Shown here: positions 8,537-16,596 of the stretch, piece after piece
Numbering within the stretch: position 1 is the first letter of the stretch
Layout of the letters: every line of letters begins with the position of its first letter
Assembly: GCA_024226315.1 (NCBI GenBank)
Contig: JAAELT010000565.1
Span: forward strand, 74,305 to 121,050
Length of the DNA: 46,746 nucleotides
Origin: a bacterium
GTDB lineage: Bacteria; Acidobacteriota; Thermoanaerobaculia; Multivoradales; J023
Direction of reading: 5' to 3'
Program-made: the position numbers and the translations under genes
The notes under the pieces: generated by a model
What the model was told of the DNA's origin: nothing
What the model saw: the letters and a program-made list of their open reading frames with translations, nothing else
The model's database searches: none

Positions 8537-8821
8537 TCAGAAGGTCTCGACCGTCCGAATGCCGTCGAGCAGCTTTTTGACGATGAACTTGCCGACGAAG
8601 AAGCGGAAGCACAGATAGGAGATCGGAAGGCCGACAATAAATCCCATGATTCCGCCGGCGATCTGGAGGGTGGTCGCATCGGTGACGCCGGACGCACCGA
8701 GCATGAACCCTGCGATGCCGCCGAAGATCGCGCCGGCCAGGGCGCCGGCGACGGTCGCACAGAGAAAGAACAGAATCCAGGCGACGAAGTAGTCTTTTTC
8801 CGCGATCGATGTGTCGTTCAT
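8537..8821 (-). CDS. Small membrane protein of unknown function
   Basis: The protein has 94 residues and starts MNDTSIAEKDYFVAWILFFL. It has two hydrophobic, glycine-rich segments (about 12-44 and 52-76) and a basic C-terminal tail (FIVKKLLDGIRTVETF), so it is probably an inner-membrane hairpin with a cytosolic tail. The start lies 20 bp after the histidine-kinase stop codon on the same strand, so it is probably the third gene of that operon and could modulate the kinase or share its envelope-stress role. I do not recognise a named family. Confidence 0.7.
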   Translation of the reverse strand: MNDTSIAEKDYFVAWILFFLCATVAGALAGAIFGGIAGFMLGASGVTDATTLQIAGGIMGFIVGLPISYLCFRFFVGKFIVKKLLDGIRTVETF

Positions 8822-8841
8822 GTCGGTTACTCTAACCAACT

Positions 8842-11091
8842 TCAGCTCTGTGGGATCTCGAGGGTGAACACCATCCCCTTCGGCTGGTTGGGCGCCACGT
8901 GGATGGCGGCGTTGTGGTCGGTGACGATGCGGTGCACGATGGCGAGCCCCAGGCCCGAGCCGCGGCCCTTGGTGGAGTAGTAGGGCAGAAACAGCTTGCC
9001 CAGGTCGTGAGCCGGGATGCCGCGGCCGGTGTCGGCGACATGGAGCAGGGTGTTGCCGTTGTTCTGGGCGGTGGAGACGCGGATGTTGCCAGGAGAGTCG
9101 GTCGCCTCCATGGCGTTGTCGAGCAGGTTGATCAGCACGCTCTTCAGCTGCTCCGGGTCGAAGCGCACGGTGGCGGCGGCCGGCGCCACCTGGCTGTCCA
9201 CCTCGATGCCGGGTTTGAGGCCCTGATAGAGAGCCAGGATCTCGCCCAACATCTTGTCGAGGTCGACCGGCCGCGGCCGTGGCCGCGGCATGCGGGCGAA
9301 GCGGGAGAACTCGTCGACCATGTTCTTCAGGCTCGAGACCTCGCGCACGATCACCTCGGCGCCTTGCTCCAGGGTCTCGCCCAGGCGCGGGTCGCCCTGC
9401 CGGTGCTTGCGCAGCAGCCGCTCCGCGGTCAAACGGATCGGCGTCAGCGGGTTCTTGATCTCGTGCGCGATCTGGCGCGCCACCTCGTTCCAGGTTGCCA
9501 TCTTCTGGGCGTGGATCAGCTCCGTCAGATCCTCGAGCACCACCACCCGGGCGCCCGGCTGACCGCTGGTGTCGGGCAGGGTCGTGACCTTGACCTCGAG
9601 GGTTTTCCACACGCCGCCGATGATCAGCCGCGCCTGCCTGCCGTGGCCCGCGGCGACCTCGTCGTCCTCCAGCAGGATCACCAGCTTGCCGCGTTCCGGA
9701 TCCGCCCAGGCTTCGAGGATCGAGCGGCCGGCGACGTCTTCCTCACGTTGGGCGAGGATCTCGAGAGCGGCACCGTTGCAGGTCAGGATCCTGCCCTCTG
9801 AGTCGATCGAGACGACCCCGGCGGCGACGTTCTGCAGCACCGCGGCGATCCGCTTGTTGGCCGCCACGAGCTCGCGGTTGCTGCGGTCGACCAGTTCCTT
9901 GTTGCGCTGCAGCTCCTGGGTCATCTGGTTGAAGGCGTCGACCAGCACCCCGACCTCGTCGTCGACCGCGACCTCGACCCGGTGGTCGAGGTCGCCGCTC
10001 GAGATGCGGCGGGTGCCGTCGGCCAGGGCCTGGATCGGCGCCGTCAGGCGGCGTGCCAGGCGCAGGCCGATCGAAGAGAAGGCGAGGATCACCAGCAGCG
10101 TCACCATCATCAGGTTGAGCAGATAGACTGTCCGCACCTCCTCTTTCTGCACCGCCATCTGCAGGTACTCCTGGTGGGCCATCACCAGGCTGGTGGACCT
10201 CTCGGCGATCTCCGGCGGCAGCACAGTACCGGCGACGATGACAGTGAGCGATTCGGCTTCGGAGCCGTCTTCGCTCTCTGTCTCTTCCGGCGCCTCCTCG
10301 ATCTCGGCCGGCTGCTCGATTTCCAGACGTCGTTCGGCGCAGGCGGCCAGAATGAGCTGGCCCTCGATGTCCAGCGAGCCCTCGACCTTGGTGGCCTCGC
10401 CCTTTTCCATCGCCTCTTCGAGAAACCGGCTCAGGTAGCTGATGTGGACCGCGCGATTGAAACCGGCGGTCGGGTCGGCGATGCCGTGGATCAGCTCGGT
10501 GCGGTCGTAGAGCGCCAGGTAGTGGAGCTCCATCTCTTCGGCCAGCGCCTGCAGCCGGCTGTGCAGGATCGGGCGCTGCCCGAGATCGTCCAGGTCGAAG
10601 CTCTCGAGCTCGTCGAGCACCCGGTGGGCATCGCGCTTGTTGGTGTCCTGGATCTGCTCCTGCAGCGCCGTTGCGGTCTCGTCCGCCTGCTGGACGATCT
10701 CCTCGATCGGCAGGCTGAACCACTGGTCGAACGACTGCAGCAGCAGGCGGGTAGCGAACGGAAACAGGATCAGTACCGGGATCAGCGACAGGCCGATGGC
10801 GGTGAACACCAGCTTGGTCTTGAACTTCGATCCGAGGATGCGATGGTGGCGTTCGAGCAGCAGGCGAAAGAGGCTGCGCACCAGGACCAGAAGGATGGTC
10901 AGGATCAGGATGACGTTGATGTACCAGAGCACGAACAGCAGCAGCTTGTTGGCTGCCACCTCCGCCGGCAGGCCTTTGCCCCGCTGCAGCAGGTAGAAGA
11001 TCACGCCGCAGACCGCCAGCAGCAGGACCAGGCCGCCGATGATGAAGCGGAAGTCCTTGCGGTGGCGCAGCAGCTGCTCGCGCAGGTCCAT
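8842..11091 (-). CDS. ntrY: NtrY-like transmembrane sensor histidine kinase
   Basis: This 749-residue protein has the NtrY layout: several N-terminal membrane segments (about 14-36, 48-70, 92-115), an extracytoplasmic stretch to about 330, a further membrane helix (about 335-358), HAMP (LARRLTAPIQALADGTRRIS), PAS (about 420-525), HisKA with phospho-acceptor His543 in QIAHEIKNPLTPIRL, and a HATPase domain (N-box INLLDNAMEAT; G-boxes DTGRGIP and GRGSGLGLAI). It senses an envelope or metabolic signal and should phosphorylate an NtrX-type sigma54 activator. Its start codon shares one base with the stop of the DUF4390 gene (TAATG), implying translational coupling. The usual downstream ntrX is absent from this locus. 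The acidic linker around residues 255-280 is unusually Glu-rich. Confidence 0.9.
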   Translation of the reverse strand: MDLREQLLRHRKDFRFIIGGLVLLLAVCGVIFYLLQRGKGLPAEVAANKLLLFVLWYINVILILTILLVLVRSLFRLLLERHHRILGSKFKTKLVFTAIGLSLIPVLILFPFATRLLLQSFDQWFSLPIEEIVQQADETATALQEQIQDTNKRDAHRVLDELESFDLDDLGQRPILHSRLQALAEEMELHYLALYDRTELIHGIADPTAGFNRAVHISYLSRFLEEAMEKGEATKVEGSLDIEGQLILAACAERRLEIEQPAEIEEAPEETESEDGSEAESLTVIVAGTVLPPEIAERSTSLVMAHQEYLQMAVQKEEVRTVYLLNLMMVTLLVILAFSSIGLRLARRLTAPIQALADGTRRISSGDLDHRVEVAVDDEVGVLVDAFNQMTQELQRNKELVDRSNRELVAANKRIAAVLQNVAAGVVSIDSEGRILTCNGAALEILAQREEDVAGRSILEAWADPERGKLVILLEDDEVAAGHGRQARLIIGGVWKTLEVKVTTLPDTSGQPGARVVVLEDLTELIHAQKMATWNEVARQIAHEIKNPLTPIRLTAERLLRKHRQGDPRLGETLEQGAEVIVREVSSLKNMVDEFSRFARMPRPRPRPVDLDKMLGEILALYQGLKPGIEVDSQVAPAAATVRFDPEQLKSVLINLLDNAMEATDSPGNIRVSTAQNNGNTLLHVADTGRGIPAHDLGKLFLPYYSTKGRGSGLGLAIVHRIVTDHNAAIHVAPNQPKGMVFTLEIPQS

Positions 11092-11705
11092 TATTCGATT
11101 TCTTCGGACAGCCGGAACTTACGCGTCTCTGCCCAGTCGGTGTGCACGGTCGAGGGGATGAAGAAGAAGACGGTCTTGGTGCGCAGCTCGGCGCGCACCC
11201 GCACGCGCAACCGCTGCCGCGGGTTCTTGCCCTCGGTGGAGAAGACCATGAAATCGGTGAACTCGGTCATCGCCCGCTCGAGCTCGGTCGCGTCCTTGAC
11301 CACCCGGCTCTCGATCAGATCGCCGTCGTGCTTGAAGTTGATCAGATACTCACGGGTCACCGCGTTGTACATGGCGAGCACCTGCAGGGTGCCCGAGTCG
11401 ACCGCCTTGTCGAACCAGCTCTTGCGGCTGCGGACCAGCTCCAGGTCGAAGGTCAGGCTGGTCGGCAGACCGCTGTCGACGCGCTTGCGCAGGTTCTCGT
11501 CGAAGGCGCCGAGGAGCTTGAAGGAAAGCAGGATCCGTTGACCGTCGAACGACAGCCGGAGGTCGGTGACTCGGGCGTCGGCTTTGCGTTCTTCCGTAAT
11601 GCCCTGCGCGGCCGGCGGCTCTCCCTGAGCGCCGGATTCGGTCTGCGCCGTCGCCGCCGAGCTGGCGGCGAGCAGCAGAGCGAGCAAGAGGGTTGGCCAT
11701 TTCAT
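11091..11705 (-). CDS. DUF4390 family secreted protein
   Basis: The protein has 204 residues and starts MKWPTLLLALLLAASSAATA, a clear signal peptide with cleavage near ATA|QTES. The mature part is a beta-rich domain matching DUF4390 in length and in features such as LTFDLELVRSRKSWFDK and FFFIPSTVHTDW. DUF4390 proteins are characteristically encoded just before ntrY genes, which is the case here (one-base overlap). This suggests a periplasmic partner or accessory of the kinase's sensing domain. A longer frame reaching 11858 was rejected because it overlaps smpB and lacks a signal peptide at its start. Function is inferred from context only. Confidence 0.85.
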   Translation of the reverse strand: MKWPTLLLALLLAASSAATAQTESGAQGEPPAAQGITEERKADARVTDLRLSFDGQRILLSFKLLGAFDENLRKRVDSGLPTSLTFDLELVRSRKSWFDKAVDSGTLQVLAMYNAVTREYLINFKHDGDLIESRVVKDATELERAMTEFTDFMVFSTEGKNPRQRLRVRVRAELRTKTVFFFIPSTVHTDWAETRKFRLSEEIE

Positions 11706-11856
11706 GATGGATCCGCTCGCGTTCCCGGCCGGCGATTCGTAGCGGCCGGATCTCCGGGCAGCTCGCGTCCGGAATGAAGGCACTTTAGCAGACCGCCCGG
11801 GTCTGCGGGCGGTTGTTGGTGCTAGTCTTCGCTGCCGCGCAGGAGTCACCACAGTC

Positions 11857-12330
11857 ATGTCCGATCATCCTCACACCCGTCAGCTCGCCAGCAACCGTCG
11901 AGCCTTCCACGAGTACCACATCCACGAGCGCCTGGAAGCTGGCCTCGTGCTGATGGGCACCGAGGTCAAGGCGGCGCGCGCTGGCAAAGTGCAGCTCAAG
12001 GACGGCTTCGTCGAGTTCCGCGACGGCCAGGCCTACCTGATGGCGGTGCACATCAGCCCGTACAGCCATGGCAACCGCGAGAACCACGAACCCGAGCGCC
12101 CGCGCAAGCTGCTGCTCAACAGGCGCGAGATCGATCGCTTCGCCGGCCGCTCGGTGGCCAAGGGCTATACCGTGGTGCCGCTCAAGGTCTACCTGAAAGG
12201 TAACCACATCAAGGTCGAAATCGGCCTGGCGCAGGGCAAGAAGCTCTACGACAAGCGCCAGGCGGCACGCGAGCGGGTCCTCGACCGCGAGGCCGCGGAA
12301 GCGATGAAGGACGCCAACCTGCGCCGCTAG
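11857..12330 (+). CDS. smpB: SsrA-binding protein SmpB
   Basis: This 157-residue protein has normal length for SmpB. Conserved features are NRRAFHEYHI, EAGLVLMGTEVKAARAGK, the strand PRKLLLNRREI, TVVPLKVYLKG and the basic C-terminal tail GKKLYDKRQAARERVLDREA. SmpB binds tmRNA (SsrA), and its tail enters the empty mRNA channel of stalled ribosomes to start trans-translation. The ssrA gene is not in this window. smpB is divergent from the DUF4390-ntrY operon and overlaps the tail of the convergent downstream gene by 4 bp. Confidence 0.97.
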   Translation: MSDHPHTRQLASNRRAFHEYHIHERLEAGLVLMGTEVKAARAGKVQLKDGFVEFRDGQAYLMAVHISPYSHGNRENHEPERPRKLLLNRREIDRFAGRSVAKGYTVVPLKVYLKGNHIKVEIGLAQGKKLYDKRQAARERVLDREAAEAMKDANLRR

Positions 12331-13538
12331 AGTCCGAGTGAGTAGTCTTTCAGCGCGGCGGTCGCCTGGCCCAGGGCCTTGCGGCCACCGGCTACATGGT
12401 CTTTTGCCTTGGCGAGCCGGCCGAGGATGCACGCATCGGCCGCGTTCTTGAACTCCCGAAACGCGGTTCCGAGGGTCTTTGAGACGATTTCGTCAGGCGG
12501 GTTCGTGACCGACTCGTCTTCCAAGTAGTTGTCGAGCGTCCGCGCCAGATCCCTGCAGATCTGGCGTGTGAACTCCGAGGGGACCGGGCTCTCGTACTTG
12601 AGATACGAGCCCAGTGCTGCCTTCACCGGTACGATCTTGACGGCATAGTCGGCGTGCCAGGCTTGCATGTCCTCCAAAGGGACCAGTGGCCTCGTCGGTT
12701 CGGATGACTGGCTCGGTTCCGGCGCCTTGAGCGTCACTTTGGGCAGCTCGCGCTCGGCCGTGGCCTCCTGGCGTTTCCGGCGCTGCTCGCGCTGTGCGGC
12801 CTGTCTCTTCAGGAGCTCCTCCTGGCGGCGTTCCTGTTCCGCCAGCCATGCGTCGTAGACTTCTTTCCGGTCCGCGTACTCTTCGGTGGTGTAGGCCCGC
12901 GACTCGACGGGTGCCCCCGGCCCGCTCGAGATCCGCGTGTCCGAATCAGAGGGATCGACCGACGACGATTCGAAGATCTCGTCGCGGTAGCGCCGTAACG
13001 CCGCACGGCGTTCGCCCGAGTTGGGAACGAACTGCCGGGGCATTGACTGGAACGCCGTCTGGAACTTCGACGCTTCGCGCTTTGCGAGCTGCTTGTACTC
13101 GCTGGCAGCGCGAAAATGGGATGAATAGCTGGCGAGACCGTAGAGTCCCTCCTGGGCGTGGAGCATGTCGGCCACCGACGCGTACGCGGCCTCCGAGACT
13201 TCGATGCCGAATGTCGAGGTTAGTCGGTAGACGATGTCGAGGCTCTTCCTCGCCGCATCGATGTCGATCCGGGCCTTCCGGTAGAGATAACGGTCGATCG
13301 AGGCTTCCCTCTGCGCGTGGGTCTCGCGCCCTTCGAGGAGCAGGAGCTGGCCGTCGGCTATGATGGTGCAGCGCTTCTGGTTGTCGAGCAGCAGCGCCAC
13401 GGCGTCCTTGGCGGCTCCGACGTCGGTCTTTTCCTGGGCGGCGACGGGGCCGGTCAGTAAGGCGCCGCAGAGCAGCAACGCGAGAACGGTGAGGGCGCGG
13501 GTTCGTCCGTTGAGATCCGCAGCTTCTAGTCTTTTCAT
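12327..13538 (-). CDS. Secreted hypothetical protein with helical, charged middle
   Basis: This 403-residue protein has a signal peptide (TRALTVLALLLCGALLTGPVAAQ, residues about 13-36). An alpha-helical domain (about 40-165) is followed by a highly charged segment at about 225-265 (EQERRQEELLKRQAAQREQRR) likely to form a single helix or coiled coil. A second helical domain contains two well-separated cysteines (ICRDLART and ADACILGR) that could form a disulfide. I recognise no family. It lies alone, convergent with smpB (4-bp tail overlap) and divergent from the peptidase gene. It is probably periplasmic. Confidence 0.7.
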   Translation of the reverse strand: MKRLEAADLNGRTRALTVLALLLCGALLTGPVAAQEKTDVGAAKDAVALLLDNQKRCTIIADGQLLLLEGRETHAQREASIDRYLYRKARIDIDAARKSLDIVYRLTSTFGIEVSEAAYASVADMLHAQEGLYGLASYSSHFRAASEYKQLAKREASKFQTAFQSMPRQFVPNSGERRAALRRYRDEIFESSSVDPSDSDTRISSGPGAPVESRAYTTEEYADRKEVYDAWLAEQERRQEELLKRQAAQREQRRKRQEATAERELPKVTLKAPEPSQSSEPTRPLVPLEDMQAWHADYAVKIVPVKAALGSYLKYESPVPSEFTRQICRDLARTLDNYLEDESVTNPPDEIVSKTLGTAFREFKNAADACILGRLAKAKDHVAGGRKALGQATAALKDYSLGL

Positions 13539-13589
13539 AAGATGTCCCTCCAGTGCGAAGGTTCGAGCTCAGTTGATGACGCGAGACAT

Positions 13590-13595
13590 TATAGA
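13590..13595 (+). promoter_or_regulatory. Possible -10 element for the TPR-peptidase gene
   Basis: TATAGA stands in an AT-rich island in the otherwise GC-rich divergent intergenic region, 70 bp before the chosen start. No matching -35 hexamer is evident at 17 bp, so this is a weak suggestion. Confidence 0.25.
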
Positions 13596-13664
13596 ATACC
13601 GATCTCGGGGATGACGTCGTCTGCCGCCGTGGATGTTGATCCGATGGAATTAGCTCGAACCACC

Positions 13665-16379
13665 ATGCACCGATGGGTTCTGGGAGTGCTGCTGGGACTC
13701 ACGCTCTCCGGCGTGGCGGTCGCCGACGGACCGCCCGCCCGCCAGCTGACCGAAGCGGAGCGGCAGGCGGTGGTCTTCGCTGCCGAGTACCTGAACGGCG
13801 GCCCGGAAGCATGGTGGCCGCGGTTGTCGGCGGGCTCGCCTCTACGCTCGTTGGGGCAGGAGGCCGCGCTCGAAGCGCTGGAGGTGCGCGCGGGCCCGCG
13901 CCAGGGCGCTCGCTGGCGTCTGCAGACCGGCCCGGCGTCGGTGACCAGAGGCGTCGCGGTCTGGACCGTCGAGTTCCCCTCCGGCATGTCCGACACGCTC
14001 GTGCTGGAGTTGCGTGAGGAAGGGGATAGGTGGACGATCGACACCGTCCGAATGTCTGCCGAGCCGCGGGGAGGTGTGGGGACGGCGGCTCTGCAAGAGG
14101 GGCCGCGGGCGGCGCCCGTGGCCGCGCAACGGGATCTGCAGCTGCCCGCGATGCTGGCGGTGCTGGGCCTCGGTCTGCTGCTGATCGGCGCCTGGCGCCG
14201 GGCGGCGGGTCTAGCGGCCGCCGGTGCCGTCGCGGCGGTGGCGGCGGTGGTGTTGTTCGTCCGTTTGCCGGGGCCGCCCCCGCCCGCGGAGGCCCCCACC
14301 AGGGTTGACTCCAAAACCGCTGCCGGCGATCCGGATTCCGCGCTGGCCGGCCTGCTGGAGCTCCGGCGGGTGCTCGCGACGTCCGAGTCCGGGGACCTCA
14401 AGGGGGTCGAGGTCCCCGAAAAGGGGCCGGCCGCGCGGGTGGCCCAGCTCTGGCGGGCGGAGCTGGCGCTTGAGAAGCTCGATCTCAACGCGGCCGACGC
14501 CATCCTGCAGTCGTTGCCGTCGCCGGCCCGGGTTCCGCGTGCCGAGCTGGTCCGCGCCCGACTCGCCTTCCTGCGCATGAGCGAGGTCGATACCGCGCTG
14601 GCCTACGAGCGCGCAATCGAAGTCGGGATCTCCCACGACGCCCTATTGTTCGAGGCCGCGCAGGCCTTCCAGCTGCTGGGCTATTCGAAGCGCGCCGATG
14701 GCTACTACGAACAGCTGGCCGAGATGCGCTCGCGCGAGGCGGAGGTCTACTACCACCTGGCGGCGGCCGCCGTCGCCGAGCGTGACTGGTCGAAGGCACG
14801 TGATCATTTTGGCCAGGCCTGGCGACTCGAGCCGCTACCCCGGGACGAGGTGCTGTCGCGTCCGTTCCTGGCGTATCTCCTCGAGGAGGTCGGGGACATC
14901 CGGGACTTGCTGCAGCTCGGCTCGGTGGACGATCCCCGGGTCGGCTGCAACGCGGCCACCTCCGCGGCCGTGGGCCTGCCGGAAGGCGCTGCGGCACGCG
15001 TCGTCGGAGGGCTGCTGGTGCTCGAGGTCAGCGAAGGGGTGCTCGAAGTGCCGGCGGGCTGTGCCCTGGCCGGCGAAGGTGCCCGGGTCTACACCGCCAC
15101 GAGCTGGCGACAGCGCCGCGAGGACCTGGCGCTGGCCGATCTATCCGTCCTGGCGCGGCGCTCCAAGGCGGACCTGTCGCGGCCGCGGAAGCGCCGCGAG
15201 CTGGAGCAGGCGGTCACGGCGCTGGGCCGCCGTGGCCGCTGGGCCGACCTCCTCGAGATCACCGACGCCGTCGCCTCTCAGGTCGTCCACATCCCGCCCG
15301 AGGTCGTACAGCTGCGGGCCGAGGCGCTGCGCCGTTCCGGCCGCCGCTCCGAGGCGCGGGATCTGCTGATCACGTTGGCCGCGAGCAACGCCAAGAACCG
15401 GCGCGTGGACCCGACCACGCTCTACCAGCTCGCCGATCTGCTGGTGTCGGAGGGCCAGTACGACCGTGCCCTCAAGTTGATGGCGAAAGCCCATTCCGAG
15501 CTGCCTTTCGAGGTCGATCGGGGGCGTCTGCTGCAGGTGCAGATCGAGAAGCGGCTGGCGAAATCGTCGCTCGTCTACGAGAGCGATCACTTCGAAATCC
15601 TCTACCCTTACGAGCGACCGTTGTACTTCGTCGAGCGGCTGGCGGAAATCATGGAGGCCGAGCGAAAGCGGCTGGCGAAGTGGATCCCGGTGGGCAGCGG
15701 CGGCTCCACCCGGGTCTACCTGCTCGACTTCGGCGACTTCCAGACCAGCTACGGTCGCGGCGTCCTCGGCCTCTTCGACGGCAAGATCCGGGTACCGTTT
15801 GCCGACGTCGATGTCTTCGACTCGTTCGTGGTCTCGATCCTCACCCACGAGCTCGCCCACGCCATGATCGCCGAGGCCAGCGGGGACCGGGCGCCGCACT
15901 GGCTGCACGAGGGGCTGGCCCAGCACGTGGAGATGCCGCAGACGGGCGTGAACCCGATTTCGGGCTACGTCCAGACGTCGAGCTTGCTGTCCTTCCCGAT
16001 GATCGAGCCGATGCTCGAGGGTTTCTCGGTGCCCAGCTTCGTGCCGGTCGCCTACGACGAAGCCCGCTGGGTGCTCCACTTCATCGAGGGCCGCTACGGC
16101 GTGCGCTCCATCCACCGACTGCTCGCCGCCTTCCGCGACGGCATGACCACAGAGCAGGCCGTCGAGAAGGTCTTCGGACGGTCTGTCGAGGAGCTTGACC
16201 GTGAGATCTGGGACTGGGGCGTCAACGACGCGCCGGATCTCTGGCCGTCCGAGATCGTCTACTACGAACCGGAGCCCGAGCCGGAGCCCGAGCTGATGGA
16301 TCCTGAGATTCTCGAACAGGTCATCGAAGCGGCCAAGGAGATGCTCGAGGAGATCGAGGACAACGACGGGCCGCCGTAG
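13665..16379 (+). CDS. TPR-containing membrane protein with gluzincin (peptidase MA-like) domain
   Basis: The 904 residues start at MHRWVLGVLLGLTLSGVAVA, a signal sequence; in-frame ATGs at 13611 and 13644 are possible but spoil the signal. Two hydrophobic helices follow at about residues 165-205, then a long TPR-like helical region (about 220-640). The C-terminal metallopeptidase domain has LTHELAHAMI (His728, Glu729, His732) and the downstream zinc ligand Glu749 in WLHEGLAQHVE, the HExxH...E arrangement of the peptidase MA clan. All three zinc ligands and the catalytic Glu are present, so activity is likely. The tail is a Glu-Pro stretch (EPEPEPEPEL). Role is probably envelope protein processing or quality control. 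The next kinase gene is on the same strand after 217 bp. Confidence 0.85.
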   Translation: MHRWVLGVLLGLTLSGVAVADGPPARQLTEAERQAVVFAAEYLNGGPEAWWPRLSAGSPLRSLGQEAALEALEVRAGPRQGARWRLQTGPASVTRGVAVWTVEFPSGMSDTLVLELREEGDRWTIDTVRMSAEPRGGVGTAALQEGPRAAPVAAQRDLQLPAMLAVLGLGLLLIGAWRRAAGLAAAGAVAAVAAVVLFVRLPGPPPPAEAPTRVDSKTAAGDPDSALAGLLELRRVLATSESGDLKGVEVPEKGPAARVAQLWRAELALEKLDLNAADAILQSLPSPARVPRAELVRARLAFLRMSEVDTALAYERAIEVGISHDALLFEAAQAFQLLGYSKRADGYYEQLAEMRSREAEVYYHLAAAAVAERDWSKARDHFGQAWRLEPLPRDEVLSRPFLAYLLEEVGDIRDLLQLGSVDDPRVGCNAATSAAVGLPEGAAARVVGGLLVLEVSEGVLEVPAGCALAGEGARVYTATSWRQRREDLALADLSVLARRSKADLSRPRKRRELEQAVTALGRRGRWADLLEITDAVASQVVHIPPEVVQLRAEALRRSGRRSEARDLLITLAASNAKNRRVDPTTLYQLADLLVSEGQYDRALKLMAKAHSELPFEVDRGRLLQVQIEKRLAKSSLVYESDHFEILYPYERPLYFVERLAEIMEAERKRLAKWIPVGSGGSTRVYLLDFGDFQTSYGRGVLGLFDGKIRVPFADVDVFDSFVVSILTHELAHAMIAEASGDRAPHWLHEGLAQHVEMPQTGVNPISGYVQTSSLLSFPMIEPMLEGFSVPSFVPVAYDEARWVLHFIEGRYGVRSIHRLLAAFRDGMTTEQAVEKVFGRSVEELDREIWDWGVNDAPDLWPSEIVYYEPEPEPEPELMDPEILEQVIEAAKEMLEEIEDNDGPP

Positions 16380-16380
16380 T

Positions 16381-16596
16381 GGCTGTCGAGCGGTCGCGGT
16401 CGCGGTTGCGGATGTGGCTGATCTCGTGGGCGAGCACGCCGTGCTCGGCCGCGTATTCCTTACCGCCGACGAAACCTCGGCCGTCCGCCGGCCGTACCAG
16501 CTTGCAGCCGGTTTCCACGGGAGAGTGCGACGATCCGGAGGCCCCGCCGGCCTTGCAGGCGGGCTCTCGGACGCCGCGCCGGAGTCGAAGGGGGCA
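16381..16596 (-). pseudogene. Antisense remnant of an M48-like metallopeptidase
   Basis: Reading the minus strand, this 216-bp gap encodes KEYAAEHGVLAHEISHIRNR, strikingly like the zinc helix of M48/HtpX peptidases (typically VLAHELSHIRNRD). HEISH occupies 16414-16428. The frame runs into neighbouring genes on both sides with no plausible start or rest of the domain. It is best read as a decayed fragment between the peptidase and kinase genes. A chance match is possible because the stretch is short. Confidence 0.45.

Noticed and set aside
16414..16596. Upstream extension of the kinase-ATPase gene to ATG 16414
   Set aside because: The extra residues mirror the antisense peptidase remnant, lack kinase similarity, and the GTG at 16597 has a good ribosome site.
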